Assembly (NCBI GenBank): GCA_027490815.1
Contig: JAIXXJ010000021.1
Coordinates: 62,001-126,000 of the forward strand
Direction: 5' to 3'
Length of the DNA: 64,000 nucleotides
Source: Streptomycetaceae bacterium
GTDB lineage: Bacteria > Actinomycetota > Actinomycetes > Nanopelagicales > Nanopelagicaceae
Shown here: positions 59,992 through 64,000 of the stretch, one piece after another
Position numbering within the stretch: position 1 is the first letter of the stretch
Layout of the letters: the number at the start of each line of letters is the position of its first letter
Made by a program: the position numbers and the translations under genes
Notes under the pieces: generated by a model
Told to the model about the DNA's origin: nothing
Seen by the model: only the letters and a program-made list of their open reading frames with translations
Databases searched by the model: none

Positions 59992-60765
59992 ATGACTCTT
60001 TCTGTTCGAATTATTCCCTGCCTGGATGTAACCGATGGTCGAGTTGTAAAGGGAGTTAATTTCACGAACCTAGTTGATGCAGGTGATCCCGTTGAGATGG
60101 CATCGCTATATGACATTGAGGGGGCCGATGAGTTAACTTTTCTAGATATATCTGCATCATCTTCAGGGCGTGAGACCACACTGGACATTGTTCGAAAAAC
60201 AGCTGAACAAGTATTCATACCTTTAACTGTTGGTGGCGGGATTCGCTCAGTATCTGATGTCGATAAATTACTTCGTGCTGGCGCAGATAAGGTCTCGATA
60301 AATACATCAGCAATAGCGCGCCCAGACTTAATTGCGGAAATTGCCGATCGTTTTGGATCACAAGTACTTGTGCTTTCAGTGGATGCAAGACGGGCACGAA
60401 CAGAATCAGGTTTTGAAGTCACAACACATGGTGGAAGGGAAAGTTCTGGGATCGATGCTTTGAGTTGGGTTGAAAAAGCATGCGAACTTGGTGCTGGTGA
60501 GATTCTATTGAACTCAATGGATGCCGATGGAACTAGAGCTGGCTATGACATTGGAATGATTAATGCGGTTCGATCAGTTGCAAAGGTTCCTTTAATTGCA
60601 AGCGGGGGAGCTGGCGCCCTTTCTGATTTTGCTGCCGCCCTAGATGCTGGTGCCGATGCACTGCTTGCAGCAAGCGTCTTTCATTTTGGAACTCATCGAA
60701 TTGGCGATGTGAAGGCCTATTTATCTAAGCACAATTATTCTGTGCGCAACGTCGTAGCAACATAG
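59992..60765 (+). CDS. hisF: Imidazole glycerol phosphate synthase cyclase subunit
   Basis: [68 protein letters not shown]. Confidence 0.97.
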   Translation: MTLSVRIIPCLDVTDGRVVKGVNFTNLVDAGDPVEMASLYDIEGADELTFLDISASSSGRETTLDIVRKTAEQVFIPLTVGGGIRSVSDVDKLLRAGADKVSINTSAIARPDLIAEIADRFGSQVLVLSVDARRARTESGFEVTTHGGRESSGIDALSWVEKACELGAGEILLNSMDADGTRAGYDIGMINAVRSVAKVPLIASGGAGALSDFAAALDAGADALLAASVFHFGTHRIGDVKAYLSKHNYSVRNVVAT

Positions 60766-60779
60766 GGCAGAATTATCCT

Positions 60780-61124
60780 ATGAGCACTCTAGATCCAGCC
60801 GTCCTAGCCTTGCTCAAAGATTCGACTTCACTGATTCCAACGATCGTTCAAGATGATTTAACGTTGGAGATACTGATGCTCGCATACTCAAATTCAGAAT
60901 CCTTGGCGTTAACACTTGAGACTGGGAAAGCAACATATTGGAGCCGAAGTCGAAATGAGTTATGGGTAAAGGGTGCAACCTCTGGTCATGTGCAATCGGT
61001 GCGGGCAGTTTCACTAGATTGTGATGGGGATTCGATTTTGTTTCGTGTAAATCAAACTGGACCTGCATGTCACACTGGAGAAGAAACCTGTTTCCATACA
61101 CCGTTGAATTTGGGTTCACAATGA
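60780..61124 (+). CDS. hisI: Phosphoribosyl-AMP cyclohydrolase
   Basis: [68 protein letters not shown]. Confidence 0.96.
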   Translation: MSTLDPAVLALLKDSTSLIPTIVQDDLTLEILMLAYSNSESLALTLETGKATYWSRSRNELWVKGATSGHVQSVRAVSLDCDGDSILFRVNQTGPACHTGEETCFHTPLNLGSQ

Positions 61125-62605
61125 ATCTAGAAGAATTTCGCACCTACGCTAAAGAATTTAATGTAATTCCTGTTTCTCGCAGACTTCTAGCCGATGGGGA
61201 GACACCTGTTGGGGTTTATCAAAAACTCACAAAGAATGCAGAGAATACTTTTCTTCTTGAATCGGCCGAACACGATGGAAGTTGGTCACGATATTCATTT
61301 ATTGGCGTTCGAAGCGAAGCAACATTAAGTGAAGAAAATGGTCTTGCATATTGGCAGGGTATTGCACCAGCCGGAGCTCCAAGTGGTATCGATCCTCTTC
61401 TAGCTTTGAAAATTTGTGCTTCACATTTGCGCTCACCTCAAATCCCTGGGTTGCCTCCACTGACAAGTGGGCTTGTAGGTTTCATGGGCTATGACGTAGT
61501 TCGGCGCTTGGAAAAATTATCAAACCTGGCAACTAAAGATCTAGATCTACCAGAGTTATCATTTATGCTCACAAGTGATTTAGCTGTTCTAGATCACAGC
61601 AATGGAACAATTACGCTTATTGCAAATGCAATTAATTGGGATGGAAGTGATGATCGTGTTGATGAGGCCTACGCATCATGTCAGAGCCGCCTTGATCAAA
61701 TGGAGGCAGATTTAGCTGTATCACTTACTCCTGAAGTACATCGCATACCTGATTTTGCAAAGCCTGAATATGATGCAAATGTATCTTCAGAAAATTTCAA
61801 GTCAAGTGTTAAGAAAATTAAAGAAGAAATTCTTTCAGGAGAGGCATTTCAAGTTGTCCTCTCGCAGCGCTTTTCCATGCCATCACAGGCCGATGCCATG
61901 GATGTTTATAGAATGTTACGGTTGAACAATCCCTCTCCTTACATGTATCTCTTTAGATTCAGCGGCGGAATTGAGATAGTTGGTTCAAGTCCAGAGGCGC
62001 TCGTTAAAGTAAATCAAAAAGATGTGATGATTCATCCGATTGCCGGAACTCGTAGACGTTCGAAAGCTCCTCAAGAGGACGATGTTTTGGCACAAGAGCT
62101 TTTGGCAGATCCAAAGGAGCGAGCCGAACACTTGATGCTGGTTGATCTTGGTCGAAATGATTTAGGAAGAGTGTGCGCTCCTGGAACAGTTGAAGTTGTG
62201 GATTTTATGCACATTGAACGCTATTCACATGTAATGCATATTGTTTCCACTGTAACGGGAAAGCTAAAAGAAGGTGCAACACCAACAGATGCTCTCTTTG
62301 CAGTATTTCCAGCTGGCACATTATCGGGAGCCCCTAAACCACGGGCCATGGAAATTATTGAAGAACATGAAAATCTGCGCCGAGGAATTTATGGTGGAGT
62401 AGTTGGATATATTGATTTCACGGGCAACCTAGACACTGCTATAGCAATTCGAACCGCATTAATTCTTAATGGAACTGCCTATGTGCAAGCAGGTGCTGGA
62501 ATAGTTGCCGACTCTGATCCAGAGAGTGAAAATCAAGAGTGTCATAACAAGGCTGCAGCAGTGCTCAGTGCTGTCCATGCAGCAAATAGTTTGGTCAAAA
62601 GCTGA
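61121..62605 (+). CDS. trpE: Anthranilate synthase component I
   Basis: [65 protein letters not shown]; start 61121 overlaps hisI stop by 4 bp. Confidence 0.96.
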   Translation: MNLEEFRTYAKEFNVIPVSRRLLADGETPVGVYQKLTKNAENTFLLESAEHDGSWSRYSFIGVRSEATLSEENGLAYWQGIAPAGAPSGIDPLLALKICASHLRSPQIPGLPPLTSGLVGFMGYDVVRRLEKLSNLATKDLDLPELSFMLTSDLAVLDHSNGTITLIANAINWDGSDDRVDEAYASCQSRLDQMEADLAVSLTPEVHRIPDFAKPEYDANVSSENFKSSVKKIKEEILSGEAFQVVLSQRFSMPSQADAMDVYRMLRLNNPSPYMYLFRFSGGIEIVGSSPEALVKVNQKDVMIHPIAGTRRRSKAPQEDDVLAQELLADPKERAEHLMLVDLGRNDLGRVCAPGTVEVVDFMHIERYSHVMHIVSTVTGKLKEGATPTDALFAVFPAGTLSGAPKPRAMEIIEEHENLRRGIYGGVVGYIDFTGNLDTAIAIRTALILNGTAYVQAGAGIVADSDPESENQECHNKAAAVLSAVHAANSLVKS

Positions 62606-62775
62606 TGCGTGAATTAGTGCCAGTATTTATTTCAATAATTGTAGTAATTGCCTTGGTACTTTTACTGAGTTCAAAATTCAAACTCTCAAATAGGTATGAA
62701 AGAAAACCCCGTGAACTAAATACTTGGAATGCCCAAGATCATGGAATTGACCCAACAGATGACGAGAACAAATGA
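62605..62775 (+). CDS. 56-aa single-TM protein, candidate reduced Trp biosynthesis-associated membrane protein
   Basis: Absent from supplied ORF track. [56 protein letters not shown]; shares 1 bp with the trpE stop and 4 bp with the trpC start. Confidence 0.8.
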   Translation: MRELVPVFISIIVVIALVLLLSSKFKLSNRYERKPRELNTWNAQDHGIDPTDDENK

Positions 62776-63545
62776 GTGCTCTAGATTCAATCATTGCCGG
62801 CGTGCGTGAAGATTTAGAACAAAGGCGAATACCTATGGGGCAGCTTCTTGAGAGCATGGAACTGGCACCTAAAGTTCGCACTTGTTTACCCGCACTGCTA
62901 ACCCCTGAAATCTCTATCATTGCTGAAATCAAACGCTCTTCTCCAAGTAAAGGCTCATTAGCACCAATCATCGATCCTGCCGGATTAGCTGCAACATATG
63001 AAGAAGCTGGCGCATCAGTTATCAGCGTGCTGACTGAACAGCGACGCTTTGGGGGATCTTTAGCTGATTTGGATAGCGTAAGAAAAGCAGTACAGATTCC
63101 GATCTTGCGTAAAGATTTTATGATCAGTGAGTATCAATTCTATGAGGCACGTGCACACGGCGCCGATGTTGTTTTGCTCATTGTTGCAGCACTTGGACAA
63201 AATCAATTGGATGACTACTTTCAATTGAGCAAGGAACTTGGAATGAGCGCCCTAGTAGAGGTTCATACTCACGATGAACTTGAAAGGGCATTAGAGATTT
63301 CTCCAGAGATTATCGGTGTTAATTCTCGTAACTTGAAAACTCTAGAGGTAGACACACAAGCCTTTGCACAATTGATTCCACAAATTCCATCCGGTATTGC
63401 CCGTGTTGCAGAATCTGGGATTTCAAAAAGAGAAGACGTAGTCTTTGCCCATGAATGCGGAGCATCGGCAATTCTCGTAGGAGAGGCGCTGGTACGTGCA
63501 AATTCGCCATCAGTTGCGATCAACGAATTGCTCGGTAGGCTTTAG
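62772..63545 (+). CDS. trpC: Indole-3-glycerol phosphate synthase
   Basis: [70 protein letters not shown]. Confidence 0.97.
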   Translation: MSALDSIIAGVREDLEQRRIPMGQLLESMELAPKVRTCLPALLTPEISIIAEIKRSSPSKGSLAPIIDPAGLAATYEEAGASVISVLTEQRRFGGSLADLDSVRKAVQIPILRKDFMISEYQFYEARAHGADVVLLIVAALGQNQLDDYFQLSKELGMSALVEVHTHDELERALEISPEIIGVNSRNLKTLEVDTQAFAQLIPQIPSGIARVAESGISKREDVVFAHECGASAILVGEALVRANSPSVAINELLGRL

Positions 63546-63547
63546 CA

Positions 63548-64000
63548 ATGAAGAGTTTTGATCTCTTAGGTCATTTTGGCCAATACGGTGGGCGATTTGT
63601 GCCGGAAGCATTAATCGAGGCATTAGATGAATTAGAAGCCGTACATAATCAAACACAGAAAGACCCAGTATTTCTTGCTGAGCTAGCAGAACTTCATCGC
63701 ACCTACACGGGACGTCCTAGCATTATTACTGAAGCAAAGAGATTTTCAGAACATGCTGGTGGTGCACGTATTTTTCTAAAGCGTGAGGACCTTAACCACA
63801 CCGGTAGCCACAAGATTAATAATGTACTTGGTCAGGCGCTCTTGACTAAGCGAATGGGAAAGAAACGAATAATTGCAGAAACTGGTGCTGGCCAACATGG
63901 TGTTGCCGCAGCAACAGCAGCAGCACTGATGGGTTTGAAGTGCGTTGTTTATATGGGCGAAGAAGATACTCGTAGGCAGTCACTCAATGTTGCAAGAATG
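63548..64000 (+). CDS. trpB: Tryptophan synthase beta chain, 5' part (runs off window)
   Basis: [30 protein letters not shown]...[50 protein letters not shown]. Confidence 0.96.
   Translation, partial: MKSFDLLGHFGQYGGRFVPEALIEALDELEAVHNQTQKDPVFLAELAELHRTYTGRPSIITEAKRFSEHAGGARIFLKREDLNHTGSHKINNVLGQALLTKRMGKKRIIAETGAGQHGVAAATAAALMGLKCVVYMGEEDTRRQSLNVARM

Noticed and set aside
59961-60422. 153-aa minus-strand ORF
   Set aside because: Antisense to hisF; Ser/Thr-rich shadow ORF.
1-64000. tRNA/rRNA genes, prophage, IS elements, CRISPR arrays, toxin-antitoxin or defence islands
   Set aside because: No supporting motifs seen; nearly all sequence is explained by core metabolic, division and repair genes. 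A tRNAscan/Infernal run would be needed to be certain for small RNAs.

Overview
Gene-dense chromosomal window with no phage, transposon, CRISPR, rRNA or tRNA found. Gene content suggests a low-GC, streamlined actinobacterium, plausibly of the freshwater acI/Nanopelagicales type; this is inferred from gene content only. Main blocks: (1) suhB-like fragment, rplS, lepB, rnhB, dprA, era, an EamA transporter, a PPi-type pfkA, class II DAHP synthase, MGMT, a second EamA transporter, nfo and a PASTA Ser/Thr kinase. (2) A TPP-riboswitch-controlled PnuC-family gene (better called PnuT) overlapping a small P-loop kinase gene. (3) A carotenoid locus (crtYc, crtYd, crtB, crtI, crtE, second desaturase, GT2, cruF-like, crtA-like) with metF and a CDP-alcohol phosphatidyltransferase inside it. 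(4) A LexA-boxed DUF6504-dnaE2-dinB operon. (5) A complete dcw division/cell-wall cluster from mraZ to yggT, with a 10-bp-phased MraZ operator array and a structured mraZ-rsmH leader (candidate mraW RNA). (6) ileS with a short-stem T-box leader, a histone-H1-like/TraR-DksA fusion, lspA, rluD and dnaE1. (7) his-trp supraoperon hisD-C-B-H-priA-F-I-trpE-(56 aa membrane ORF)-trpC-trpB. The most interesting items are the TPP riboswitch/PnuT/kinase operon, the miniature Trp-associated membrane protein missed by the ORF track, the pseudoknot-capable rsmH leader, the MraZ array, the DUF6504-DnaE2-DinB operon with a perfect SOS box, and the missing divIVA at its usual locus.
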